Positions 27,285 to 36,308 of a DNA stretch of 64,000 nucleotides are shown here, one piece after another; within the stretch, counting starts at the first letter, position 1, and every line of letters begins with the position of its first letter. Below the pieces are notes generated by a model. That model was given only the letters and a program-made list of their open reading frames with translations, had not been told where the DNA came from and did not search any database. A program made the position numbers and the translations under genes. This stretch comes from Alkalihalobacillus sp. YIM B00296. Its GTDB lineage: Bacteria; Bacillota; Bacilli; Bacillales; Fictibacillaceae. The stretch spans positions 1 to 64,000 of the forward strand of contig NZ_JAIBLJ010000009.1 of assembly GCF_020179385.1 (NCBI RefSeq). The letters are read 5' to 3'.

Positions 27285-28400
27285 TTATTGATGGTATTCT
27301 TTCGTAGAATTTCGAGTGATCAGCTTTGGTTCGAATATGACAGATCCTACCTCATCCGATTTCTTATGATGACCATTTGTTTCTTTAATCATTTCTAACA
27401 TCATTTTAGCAGCCTTTTCCCCCATCTTGCTTTGAGGGTGTTCAATCGTAGTCAGCTTAACCTCTGAAACTTTGGCTAAAAATGAATCATCATACCCAAC
27501 GATGGAAATATCATCTGGTATTTGCAAATCCTTTTCTCGAAGAACATCCAATAAGTTAATGGCGAGCTCATCATTATAACAAACGATTCCAGTTGGTCTA
27601 TCGCCATTCGTTTGTTTTAACAATTCATCCAGTTCTTTCATTGGTTTTTGTTTCTTCTCTAGGGTGTTATATGAGATGATATTTTTTGGGTTTATAGCTA
27701 GATGATGGTTACGATGAGCTTTAATATACCCTTTCATCCTCTTAGAACCTTGGATATCATCCGTTTTAAAAAAACCTACGATGTTATGATGACCTTGTTT
27801 AATCAGGTGTTCCGTCTGGATATATCCACCTCTTTCATCATCCATCACGATGTGTATCGGTTCAAGTTCATCATAGTATGCGTTGATCATGATATACGGA
27901 ATGTTCAATCGTTCTAAATTCAGATAATAATTGATGTTGGGATTGGCAAAAGCGCTTTTTGTCGGTTCTACAATAACCCCATCATATTGTTGGGTAATGA
28001 TTCTTTCTAAAAATCGCTTTTCGTACTCATGATCATTATTCGTACTAAATAAAGTGACATGATAATCATGTTCGCTCAAATAAGATTCAGCACCCCTTAT
28101 AATGGAGGGAAAAATATAGTCAGATATATATGTTGTAAGGATCGCAATATTTTTGGAATTTCTGCCATTATTGCTACCCTCTTTTGCCGTTCTATCGACG
28201 CAAAAAGTCCCTGCACCTTGCTCCCGATAAAGCCATCCCTGACTAACCAATTCTCCTATTGCCAACCTGATGGTATGACGACTTACATTAAATGTCTTCA
28301 TCAGTTCGCTTTCTGAACTGATCTTTTGATTCGGCTGAAAGGTACCGTCTAAAATTTTAGACATAATCGCTTTTTTGACAATATTGTATTTTGTTTCCAT
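27285..28400 (-). CDS. araR: Arabinose repressor AraR
   Basis: AraR is a chimeric repressor with a GntR-type winged helix and a LacI-type effector domain. The 371-residue protein shows both: SESELMKTFNVSRHTIRLAIGELVSQGW with EQGAGTFC (to about residue 67), then the periplasmic-binding-like domain with VEPTKSAFANP, MDDERGGYIQTEHLIKQGH, PTGIVCYNDELAI and TTIEHPQSKMGEKAAKMM. L-arabinose is the known inducer. AGGTG precedes ATG. A run of AraR boxes occurs in this island (27.1, 30.2 and 41.0-41.2 kb), consistent with it being the local regulator. Confidence 0.95.
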   Translation of the reverse strand: METKYNIVKKAIMSKILDGTFQPNQKISSESELMKTFNVSRHTIRLAIGELVSQGWLYREQGAGTFCVDRTAKEGSNNGRNSKNIAILTTYISDYIFPSIIRGAESYLSEHDYHVTLFSTNNDHEYEKRFLERIITQQYDGVIVEPTKSAFANPNINYYLNLERLNIPYIMINAYYDELEPIHIVMDDERGGYIQTEHLIKQGHHNIVGFFKTDDIQGSKRMKGYIKAHRNHHLAINPKNIISYNTLEKKQKPMKELDELLKQTNGDRPTGIVCYNDELAINLLDVLREKDLQIPDDISIVGYDDSFLAKVSEVKLTTIEHPQSKMGEKAAKMMLEMIKETNGHHKKSDEVGSVIFEPKLITRNSTKEYHQ

Positions 28401-28421
28401 ATATACACCTCAAAAAAAGCT

Positions 28422-28857
28422 CTAGCAAGATCCCGTCCAAATATCAATCGCTTTCACAATGATAATGGTATGATTGTAATCTTTTATAACTGAGATCCCT
28501 CCACCGAGGGTCCCTTCACATTGTGAATTCCGAATATAAGCTACGACTAGATGAACGGATGTATTTTTACGTAATATCTTTCCACTTATCCGTACACTAA
28601 GATTAGAGAACATCTATCCATTTGTCAATATTCTAAGTAAATCCTCTATAATATAGCTTACCGAGTATATAAGAAAGGACGAAATGAATGTTTAGGGCTC
28701 ATTTAAAATAAAGCGGGGCAATCCCATAAATGCCTCACTCTCTCCGTTTCTAACAACATTTAGAAAAAATCGCTGTTTTGATACTAAATGTTTTGATGGA
28801 GGTGTCTGACACTTTCTTTTGTGACAGCCCCGACCCTTCTGTTTTAATCAATTAATT
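28422..28857. other. Gene-free stretch with possible IS end
   Basis: No convincing gene. Near 28702-28835 the words AAGCGGGGCAATCCCATAAATG and GGTGTCTGACACTTTC..TTTTGTGACAGCCCC recall terminal sequences of transposons seen in Bacillaceae, and may be an insertion-sequence scar next to the damaged araA. This identification is weak. Confidence 0.3.
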
Positions 28858-29271
28858 TTAGGCTCTCCAAACAACCTCATTAAGCTTTAATTGATTTTTC
28901 AAGTGTCTGGAATTCGTGTCCTTATTAATAACCACACATTCAATGCCCGTCATATCCGCAAAATCACAGAGCTGGTCTGTTGTAACTCCAAATGAAAATG
29001 CAGTATGGTGTGCACCACCAGCATAAATCCATGCTTCTGTTGCTTCACTTAAAGAAGGTTCTGGTTTCCAAAGTACTTTTGCAACTGGTAGGTTTGGTGT
29101 TTCAATTCCTGGTTGTTCTGCCTTCACTTTATTAATAACTAATCGATAACAGCCACCTAGTTCAATCAATGAAGCATTGACTGCCTCTCCACCTTTACCA
29201 TCAAATACCAAACGTGCTGGTTCATCTTTCCCCCAATACTAAGAGGATTCACTAAGATTTTCGGCTTCGTT
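28858..29271 (-). pseudogene. araA: L-arabinose isomerase, C-terminal fragment
   Basis: The frame matches the end of Ara[37 protein letters not shown]-like (EAWIYAGGAHHTAFSFGVTTDQL) and a normal C-terminus. Upstream codons [13 protein letters not shown] belong to the same protein but are in another frame; one base is missing in the G-run at about 29230-29234 (five Gs where six would restore [13 protein letters not shown]). The first three quarters of the gene are absent. No isomerase activity can come from this. Confidence 0.85.
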
Positions 29272-29276
29272 GCTGC

Positions 29277-29405
29277 AACGGTCGGGCATATCTCAAGCAT
29301 ATGAGAGATGGATATCAGAGCAAGTCATTCTTCAAGGCATTAGACCCAAGGTTAGAAGAATTGGTTGCTACAAAATTAAGGGGAGAAATATCGCCTCTTG
29401 GCGAC
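29277..29405 (+). pseudogene. araB: Inverted internal fragment of ribulokinase
   Basis: Read on the plus strand, opposite to the rest of the operon, the segment encodes [18 protein letters not shown] and [20 protein letters not shown], the pattern of the middle of AraB (LDPRLxxLVGTKL). It is joined on one side to the araA remnant and on the other to the araB start, both on the minus strand. An inversion plus deletions is the simplest reading. Confidence 0.65.
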
Positions 29406-29465
29406 CAATACAGCTCTGCCTGACTCAGTTCCAAAGTCGATTCCGATGGTGTATTTTGTCCCCAT
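29401..29465 (-). pseudogene. araB: Ribulokinase N-terminal stub
   Basis: ATG at 29465 after GGGAGG encodes [20 protein letters not shown], the sugar-kinase ATP-site start of AraB, and the homology stops after about 22 codons, where the inverted fragment begins. It lies 13 bp downstream of araD, so the original order on the minus strand was araD-araB-araA. Confidence 0.8.
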
Positions 29466-29478
29466 CCTGATAACCTCC

Positions 29479-30169
29479 CTACCTTTTCTGTCCGTAATAG
29501 GTGTTTGACCCATGTTTTCTAAGGTAATGCTTGTCTAACAAAGCTTGATCCATTTCCATCAAATCTGGGTTTATTTGATAGGAATGAAGCGCCATTTTGG
29601 CAGCTTCCTCTAATACAACAGCGTTATGAACGGCATCATCAGGATCCTTCCCCCAATTAAACGGGGCATGACTATGAACGAGCACGCCAGGGATTTCCTG
29701 AGGACTGATATTCTTAAATGTTTCAACAATGACGTTTCCTGTCTCCCGTTCATAGTTTCCTTGAATCTCCTGAACTGTCATTCTACGAGTACAGGGAATT
29801 GCACCAAAGTAGTAATCTGCTAGGGTCGTGCCTAGTGCCGGAATCGGTTTACCAGCTTGAGCCCAAGAAGTGGCCCAAGGTGAGTGGGTATGGCCTACAC
29901 CACCTATATTTGTGAAGTTTTTATATAAAACAAGATGTGTCGGAGTATCAGATGACGGTTTAAGTTTACCTTCTACAACATTTCCTTCTAAATCCAGTAC
30001 AACCAAATCATCAATGGACAATTCATTGTAAGGAACTCCGCTTGGCTTTATTACAACCAGCCCTGTTTCTTTATCGAAACCCTACATTTCCCCAAGTAAA
30101 AGTTACTAATCCATGCTTAGGCAAGGCTAGGTTTTCTTCTAAAACCTGTTCCTTCAAACTTTTTAACAT
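29479..30169 (-). pseudogene. araD: L-ribulose-5-phosphate 4-epimerase, frameshifted
   Basis: From ATG at 30169 (after AAGGAG) the frame encodes [20 protein letters not shown] and LVTFTWGNV, then is lost near 30080-30084; about two bases are missing where GNVSGFDKETG is expected. The other frame continues [37 protein letters not shown] with the zinc histidines, [13 protein letters not shown] and [14 protein letters not shown] to a normal end. The gene is otherwise nearly full length (691 bp against 693 expected). A sequencing error cannot be excluded, but its partners araB and araA are clearly destroyed. Confidence 0.85.
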
Positions 30170-30187
30170 TTATATCCACTCCTTCCT

Positions 30188-30258
30188 TTTATACGAACCT
30201 ACATATACGTATGTATTCTTAAATTAATTACATATTAATATAATTTGTACGTACGAAC
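30188..30258. promoter_or_regulatory. AraR boxes of the araDBA promoter
   Basis: ATTTGTACGTACGAAC (about 30242-30257) is very close to the AraR consensus, and ATACGAACCTACATATACGTATGT (about 30190-30213) gives one or two further half sites, directly upstream of araD. Confidence 0.75.
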
Positions 30259-31124
30259 AATAATTAAGGGTGAAATAACATAACTATATTTTTTATTATT
30301 GTTATTTAATGAAGATATTCGTTTATGGTAACTTGTTGTAAACGGGAGAGCGAAGGGAAGGGATCCATTAGCCTTCGTTGAAGTTATGTGTACCCCTTGG
30401 TCATTTAGACAAAGGATAGCTGAAACACCCCCCCTGAAAGGGTTCATATGAGTTAAAAACATTAAATGTGGGGCTTACTAATCTGGCAGTCGGAGATGTA
30501 CTTATGTAAAATCCATCAATCTCATTTTTCAACGTACTTAAAACAGGTTAACTGAAAATTTTCAACAAAGAGTACAATATACATAATGTCAGTTTTAACA
30601 AATCGAAAAAAAGTGAACCTCTCCAATTCCATGAACCCTTTCCTTTTCATTTAATAATCCCAAAATTCGTCTGCTGAATATTGAATTATGTTGAAATCAT
30701 AAGATAAATGCAATATACTGTAACCATTATTTCAATACTATTTAAAATATTTAAATAATTCTATTTCGAGGGATGTGAATAACAAAACTTATCTACGAGA
30801 TTGTATATGATGAAGTAGATAAAAATAAAGAAGGAATTTTGAAGGCAGGTGAATATTGAAGATTAATGAAAGCTCATATATTAGATCTTCAAGAAGATTT
30901 AAACAATAACGTAAGAGAATAAACCCGATAAAAGATTTAAGGGTAATCTTATTGCAAATTGGCTCCTTTTGAATACCATAAACACCCCGAAGGCTGTAAC
31001 TGCATAAAATAAACTTTTGTATAATCCCTCTCCCTTGAGTTTTGTGGAAGGTATTACTAAATCAAAAAAATTCCAATATTCATTAGTTAGGTGGTAAAAT
31101 ACAATACTAATAAAGGTGATGGAA
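30259..31124. other. Gene-free stretch upstream of the YesL-like gene
   Basis: AT-rich; I find no supported gene. A minus-strand frame (30899-31234) is hydrophobic but overlaps the start of the YesL-like gene and lacks an SD; it may be a gene remnant. Confidence 0.4.
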
Positions 31125-31766
31125 ATGAGTCTATTTAAGTATGATAGTCGAACGTATCGTTTCATTGATAGATTTTCCCAGATTTTACTTCTAAATATCC
31201 TTTGGATTATCACTTGCCTTCCCATTATTACCATTTTCCCCTCAACATACGCTATGTTTGGAGTAGTAAGACAATGGACTTTGAAAAATGAAATTAATAT
31301 TTTCTCTGCTTTTTGGACCTATTTCAAGGAAAATTTTAAACAATGTATTTTACTAGGGTTTGTTTGGACAATAACAGGTTCAATATTGCTTATGAATCTT
31401 AATTTAACCTTTCAAATGCCACATACGTTTTTAAAAATAGTTGCAACCTCAGTCTTAGTATTAATGATCTTTTTATTTATAATTACTTCTACTTATTTAT
31501 TTCCCGTTTTAGTTCAATATAAAGCAAAATGGTATTCTATCATTCGTAATTCATTTCTCTTTTCAGTGGGACAGGCCTCAATTACACTAGTAAATATATT
31601 AATAGTGGTTATTTCATTTATCATAATTAGTTATATGCCAATAAGTTTCTTTTTTATAGGAGGATTGTCATCCTACAGTATTTATTACTTATGTAATAAA
31701 TCATTTTCTAGACTTCAAAAAATAAAAAAAGATAAAACTCCCGATGAGAAAATTTTATATTCTTAA
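31125..31766 (+). CDS. YesL-family membrane protein (DUF624)
   Basis: A protein of about 213 residues with five to six membrane helices beginning MSLFKYDSRTYRFIDRFSQI and LLLNILWIITCLPIITIFPSTYAM, the typical DUF624/YesL N-terminus. YesL-type genes accompany sugar ABC importers of plant cell-wall polysaccharides (rhamnogalacturonan in B. subtilis) but the role is unknown. I chose ATG at 31125 because AAAGGTG lies upstream; GTG at 31116 and ATG at 31119 are alternatives. It is the only plus-strand gene of the island core and faces the operon that ends at 31918. Confidence 0.85.
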   Translation: MSLFKYDSRTYRFIDRFSQILLLNILWIITCLPIITIFPSTYAMFGVVRQWTLKNEINIFSAFWTYFKENFKQCILLGFVWTITGSILLMNLNLTFQMPHTFLKIVATSVLVLMIFLFIITSTYLFPVLVQYKAKWYSIIRNSFLFSVGQASITLVNILIVVISFIIISYMPISFFFIGGLSSYSIYYLCNKSFSRLQKIKKDKTPDEKILYS

Positions 31767-31917
31767 AATTGAACATTCCGAAATACTCCTGGATTGGATT
31801 TGGCATCGAGCTGTATATCTAATTCCTCTCATGTCTTTATTTCTACTTATTCCGAAAAAAAGCCCTCGTGTTTGTTCACGAAGACTTAATAAATGCAAAA
31901 TATTAGAAAAATAGAGC

Positions 31918-32994
31918 CTATAAAACCAACAATTCTTTAGGCGAATGGGTTAATACTTCATTTCCATTATCGGTTATAAGTATGTCATCTTCAATTCGAA
32001 CCCCTCCGATTCCAGGTAAATATATACCGGGTTCAACGGTTACCACCATACCAGCTTGTACCACATTGTTGCCAGTAGTTGAAAAGAATGGATTCTCATG
32101 AATATCTAAGCCGATCCCATGCCCTGCACCATGCCCAAAATATTCCCCGTACCCTTTCGCTTTTATGAAATCACGTGGTAAAGCATCTACCTCTTTTGTG
32201 GAGAGTCCTGGTTTTAAACCTGACAACCCACGATTTAACGCCTCAAGAACAATTTGATATACTTCTCTTAACTTCTCTCCTGGATCTCCAACCGCAACTG
32301 TTCTGGTCATATCAGACCGGTAACCATTATAATACGCACCAAAATCTAATGTAACCATTTCTCCTTTTTCGATGGCTTTTTCAGATGCAACCCCATGTGG
32401 CAGAGCTGAACGATAACCTGAAGCCACAATAGTATCAGAACCTGAGGATGTCGCACCTTCTTTCCTCATGATATATTCCAACTCATTGGCTACTTCCTTT
32501 TCCGCCAATCCAGGACGAATTAATTCGACTATATGGGTAAATGCTTTATCAGCAATCTTAGCTGCCTCTCGTATTATATTGATTTCTTCTTCTAACTTAA
32601 TTTCTCGAAACCTTTCAACTACCCCTGATAATGGAACAAGTTCAACATTTATTTTATCCCTATATTGAAGATACTCCCCATAAGTCATGTAGTCTTTTTC
32701 AATTCCAAGCTTCTTGATCCCCATTTTTTCTACATGTTCAGCTAATTCTTCAACAGATCGTTTATACAAAACAACTTCATAGTTTACTGCTTGTTCTCCA
32801 GCCTGTTCTTCATAACGAGAATCAGTTAATAATTTTGCCTCTCTTTCTGAAATGATCACAATGCCAGCGGATCCGGTAAAATTAGTCATATAACGTCGGT
32901 TTGAGCGACTGGTAATCATCATTCCATCAATACCTACTTCTTCAAATCGATTTCTAAGACTTTGTAATTTGTCCATATTGACTTTCGTTGTCAT
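31918..32994 (-). CDS. Xaa-Pro peptidase, M24 family
   Basis: A 358-residue aminopeptidase P/prolidase-type enzyme. Metal ligands are visible: Asp in TLDFGAYYNGYRSDMTRT (two), His in GHGAGHGIGLDIHE, Glu in VTVEPGIYLPG and Glu in VRIEDD. The creatinase-type N-terminal domain precedes it. It cleaves bonds next to proline, and enzymes of this type may accept hydroxyproline. It is the last gene of the GH146-GH127-ABC importer operon, 32 bp after the permease, so a role in using proline/hydroxyproline peptides from arabinosylated glycoproteins is a reasonable inference. GAGGAG precedes; ATG at 32994 chosen over TTG at 33000. Confidence 0.9.
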   Translation of the reverse strand: MTTKVNMDKLQSLRNRFEEVGIDGMMITSRSNRRYMTNFTGSAGIVIISEREAKLLTDSRYEEQAGEQAVNYEVVLYKRSVEELAEHVEKMGIKKLGIEKDYMTYGEYLQYRDKINVELVPLSGVVERFREIKLEEEINIIREAAKIADKAFTHIVELIRPGLAEKEVANELEYIMRKEGATSSGSDTIVASGYRSALPHGVASEKAIEKGEMVTLDFGAYYNGYRSDMTRTVAVGDPGEKLREVYQIVLEALNRGLSGLKPGLSTKEVDALPRDFIKAKGYGEYFGHGAGHGIGLDIHENPFFSTTGNNVVQAGMVVTVEPGIYLPGIGGVRIEDDILITDNGNEVLTHSPKELLVL

Positions 32995-33026
32995 AATCAA
33001 CCTACTCCTCTATAATTTTCAGGTAA

Positions 33027-33857
33027 CTATCCTTTAATACCTGTCAGACTAATCCCTTCAATGAAGTATCTTTGTCCGATAAAGAAAATAAGAACAGCCG
33101 GTATGACCATTACGGCAGCAGCTGCCATCATTAAGTTCCAATCAGATGAATAAGAACCTTTTAGCTGTAATAACCCTAATGCCAATGTGAATTTGGATTC
33201 ATCATTTAAATAGATTAATGGACCAAAAAAGTCATTCCATACATTCGTAAATGTAAAAAAGCCGATTACCAACATTGCAGGCTTCACTAAGGGAAGTAAT
33301 ATTTTAGTGAAAATTTGAAAATAACTAGCACCATCTATTAAAGCAGATTCATCTAATTCTTTAGGGATATTCAAGAAAAATTGACGCATCAAGAAGATGA
33401 AAAAACCTCCCCCTCCAAAAAAGCTCGGGAAGACCAAGGGCCAATAAGTATTAATACCGCCAAGTTTTGACCACATCATAAAGGTTGGTATTAAGGTGAC
33501 AGCAGGTGGAAGCATCATTGTAGCAATGATTGCTCCAAACCATATATTCCTACCAGGAAACCTTAATCTAGCAAAAGCATATCCGCATAAACAACTTGTA
33601 AAAACCGTTCCTATAAGGCATGGTATAAGGATATAGAGTGTATTTTTTACATACAGCCCAAAATTGATAATAGAGAAAATTTCAGTATAGTTACTCCATA
33701 TAAAATCTTCAGGTAGTAGCTTAGGGGGAAATTCAAAAATTTCAACGTTAGTCATCAGAGAACTACGAATAAGCCAAAAGAATGGAATAAAGCTTATCAA
33801 AGCACCAATAATTAAGATGATTAATGCAATATTTTTTTTAATTGTTTTCGCCTTCAT
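33027..33857 (-). CDS. Sugar ABC transporter permease (MalG/AraQ type)
   Basis: The 276-residue protein has six predicted helices and the ATPase-contact EAA loop ELDESALIDGASYFQIFTKIL followed by PLVKPAM. It is the second permease of the importer; its start ATG follows the stop of the first by the overlap TAG-ATG region, with GGAGGTG upstream. In B. subtilis AraQ does this for arabino-oligosaccharides. No ATPase gene is in the operon, so a shared MsmX-type ATPase is expected from elsewhere. Confidence 0.92.
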   Translation of the reverse strand: MKAKTIKKNIALIILIIGALISFIPFFWLIRSSLMTNVEIFEFPPKLLPEDFIWSNYTEIFSIINFGLYVKNTLYILIPCLIGTVFTSCLCGYAFARLRFPGRNIWFGAIIATMMLPPAVTLIPTFMMWSKLGGINTYWPLVFPSFFGGGGFFIFLMRQFFLNIPKELDESALIDGASYFQIFTKILLPLVKPAMLVIGFFTFTNVWNDFFGPLIYLNDESKFTLALGLLQLKGSYSSDWNLMMAAAAVMVIPAVLIFFIGQRYFIEGISLTGIKG

Positions 33858-34811
33858 CTATTTTGCACCTCCATAGTGAACCCAGTCTTTTGAGCTTCTG
33901 AAGATGAATAGTGTAAAAAGGGCAATAATAATGAATAGGATCCATGCGAGTGCACTAGCGTATCCCATATTGTTTTGTAGGAAGGCTTCCCGGAAAATGA
34001 GATATACATAAAAAAATGTTGCATTATTAGGCCCACCCTCTGTCATTACGTAAGCCTGAGTAAAAGCCTGGAATGACCCAATTAATCCCATGATGAGATT
34101 AAAGAAAATAACCGGTGTAATGGTTGGAATCGTAACATATCTAAATTTATGCCAAACGTTTCCCCCATCGATATCAACCGCTTCAAGAAGTTGTTTTGGG
34201 ACATCCTGTAACCCGGCAAGGAAAATAAGTGCCGTTCCTCCACAACTCCAAATGCTTAAGAGGATTAACGATGGAATGGCAGTGGACTCATCGTATATCC
34301 ACATCAGTGTCGGTAATCCTAAAAAATCTAAAATGGTATTAAGTAATCCAAAATCTGGATTAAAAAGCCACAACCATAGTATGTTAGAAGCAACAGCAGG
34401 AACGATGACTGGTAGATAGTACATCGTTCTAAATACCGATTGACCTTTAACATTCATATTCATCAACAGAGCGACAATCAGAGCAGACAGAAGGGTAAAT
34501 AATGTACTTCCGAAGGCAAAATAAAAAGTAACCCATAGAGACTTTTTAAAATATATGTCGTTAGTAAAGATATTGACATAGTTTTGAAATCCCACCCACT
34601 CTGATGCCCCAATAATTTTCCAATTTGTAAAACTCATAATCAAACTTGCAATCATAGGTCCTATTGTCCAGAGAAGCAAGCCTAAAATGGCAGGCAAAGC
34701 AAATATATAGCCTGCTATAGCTTCCTTTCTGTGAAGGCTACGAATTTTTGTTTTTTTTGTAATTGCCTTAGGAACACCTGTTCCTACCTTAATCTCCTTT
34801 TCAAGATTCAT
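33858..34811 (-). CDS. Sugar ABC transporter permease (MalF/AraP type)
   Basis: 317 residues with six helices and the EAA loop QLLEAVDIDGGNVWHKFRYV, then TIPTITPVIFFN. ATG at 34811 (MNLEKEIKVGTG) follows AAGGAGGGG by five bases; a longer start at 34829 has no SD. It directly abuts the second permease and lies downstream of the binding protein. Confidence 0.92.
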   Translation of the reverse strand: MNLEKEIKVGTGVPKAITKKTKIRSLHRKEAIAGYIFALPAILGLLLWTIGPMIASLIMSFTNWKIIGASEWVGFQNYVNIFTNDIYFKKSLWVTFYFAFGSTLFTLLSALIVALLMNMNVKGQSVFRTMYYLPVIVPAVASNILWLWLFNPDFGLLNTILDFLGLPTLMWIYDESTAIPSLILLSIWSCGGTALIFLAGLQDVPKQLLEAVDIDGGNVWHKFRYVTIPTITPVIFFNLIMGLIGSFQAFTQAYVMTEGGPNNATFFYVYLIFREAFLQNNMGYASALAWILFIIIALFTLFIFRSSKDWVHYGGAK

Positions 34812-34886
34812 ATGACCCCTCCTTTTCATAGCTTTATAAGGAAGAGAAAGTCACGAATATTCAGTGAATTTCGTGACTACCTCAGA

Positions 34887-36266
34887 TTAATTACTGTATT
34901 TGTCACCAAACTGCTTCTCTATTTTCGGCATAATATCATCCTTCACAACTTCTTCTGCACTCTTTTCACCACTCCAAAGTTGATCAAGGGCAGGAGTTAA
35001 AATTTGACTGACCTTGCTTCGATCTTTCCAGTAATAATTAGGATTTTGATGAACATTGTTCATAGCCCAATCAATAACCGCTTCTTTATACTCAGGCGGA
35101 TGAACAGGGTTGTCTGTCCATTTTTTAATAAGTTCAGGATCTTTATACCATTGCACTTCGTTCGGCATCCACAAACCACTTTGAATTAATGGCAATGAAT
35201 TTTCAGGATCCATTATAAATTTAAGAAATTCTTTTGTTTCATCCCAATTTTCCTTTGAGTTTTTAGTGTCAAATACTACTATAGGAGTCCCCTCACTAGA
35301 GGTTACAGGTTCCTTGAATTTAGGTAAAACGCCAATTCCTAAATTCAGGTTTTTGTCGACCTTTGCTTTTCCCAGTTCCTGCAATGCCCACTGACCATCA
35401 AGGGTCATTCCTACTCTTTTGGTTAATAAGGCTGTATCAACATTAGGGATTGTGGATAAGTCTGATGGTTTTGGCATAACATGATGAACATACATTAAAT
35501 CAGCAATTTTTTGTAATGCTTCAATAGTTTCCGGCTCATCAATCAAAATGTCTTTACCATCAAGTGAAACAATACCACCACCGTTACTGTAAATATAAGG
35601 TTCATATCTTAAGGAGAAATTATTAACCCCATAGGTTTTAATGTTTTTGGGATCAAAGCCTGAGTCATCAGGATGTTTTCCATTTCGATCAACAGTTAAT
35701 TTTTTTGCAACATCGATGAATTCCTCCCAAGTCCATGCATCTTCTGCCTTTGTAGGTGGATATGGGATATTTTTTTCATCAAATAAATCCTTGTTATAAT
35801 AGATGTTGTATACTTCATTTGCTACACTAGCTCCACCAATAGGGCCATCATCATCAAACTGGAAAATAGCATAATCTAATTTTTCATTGATTTCTCCAGA
35901 TTCAAAAAGGGGTTTCAAATCTTTTATCTTCCCGTTTTCAAGCCATGTGGGTAATGAACCTTCAGAAAAATATCCAAGGTCTGGCAATGTATTCGAAGAG
36001 GCCATAGTATTCATTTTTTCCAGATAACTTCCTTGAACTTGTTGTGGATTGACTTGAATTTTAGGGTGGGATTCGTTGAAATCCTTGATTAATCCTTCAA
36101 TTGCTTTTTTTTCTAATGGTCCCCCCCAGTAAGTAAATTTCAATTGTACGACACCATCTTTTTTAGTTGTTCCTGTTGCATCGGTCCCACCTAGACAACC
36201 GGTTATTAAACTAGTAATTAAAAACAGAATTGAAAATATGGTAATGCTCTGCTTAATTCTCACCAT
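34887..36266 (-). CDS. Sugar ABC transporter solute-binding lipoprotein
   Basis: 459 residues with a lipoprotein signal ending LITSLITGC (Cys24), followed by the family 1 extracellular binding domain (LKFTYWGGPLEKKAIEGLIKDFN and MNTMASSNTLPDLGYFSEG). The C-terminal half ends YYWKDRSKVSQILTPALDQLW. ATG at 36266 is preceded by AGGAGG. The substrate should be an arabinose-containing oligosaccharide or glycopeptide, judged by the two beta-L-arabinofuranosidases just upstream. Confidence 0.92.
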   Translation of the reverse strand: MVRIKQSITIFSILFLITSLITGCLGGTDATGTTKKDGVVQLKFTYWGGPLEKKAIEGLIKDFNESHPKIQVNPQQVQGSYLEKMNTMASSNTLPDLGYFSEGSLPTWLENGKIKDLKPLFESGEINEKLDYAIFQFDDDGPIGGASVANEVYNIYYNKDLFDEKNIPYPPTKAEDAWTWEEFIDVAKKLTVDRNGKHPDDSGFDPKNIKTYGVNNFSLRYEPYIYSNGGGIVSLDGKDILIDEPETIEALQKIADLMYVHHVMPKPSDLSTIPNVDTALLTKRVGMTLDGQWALQELGKAKVDKNLNLGIGVLPKFKEPVTSSEGTPIVVFDTKNSKENWDETKEFLKFIMDPENSLPLIQSGLWMPNEVQWYKDPELIKKWTDNPVHPPEYKEAVIDWAMNNVHQNPNYYWKDRSKVSQILTPALDQLWSGEKSAEEVVKDDIMPKIEKQFGDKYSN

Positions 36267-36308
36267 TTGATACAAACCTCCTATCAATGTTGGAATACCT
36301 CTTTTCAA

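Noticed and set aside
30061-30084. Programmed frameshift in araD
   Set aside because: There is no slippery heptamer or stimulatory hairpin at the break, and neighbouring araB and araA are destroyed, so decay is the simpler reading.
30899-31234. Hydrophobic minus-strand frame of 111 codons
   Set aside because: Overlaps the start of the YesL-like gene, has no SD, and has no recognisable family.
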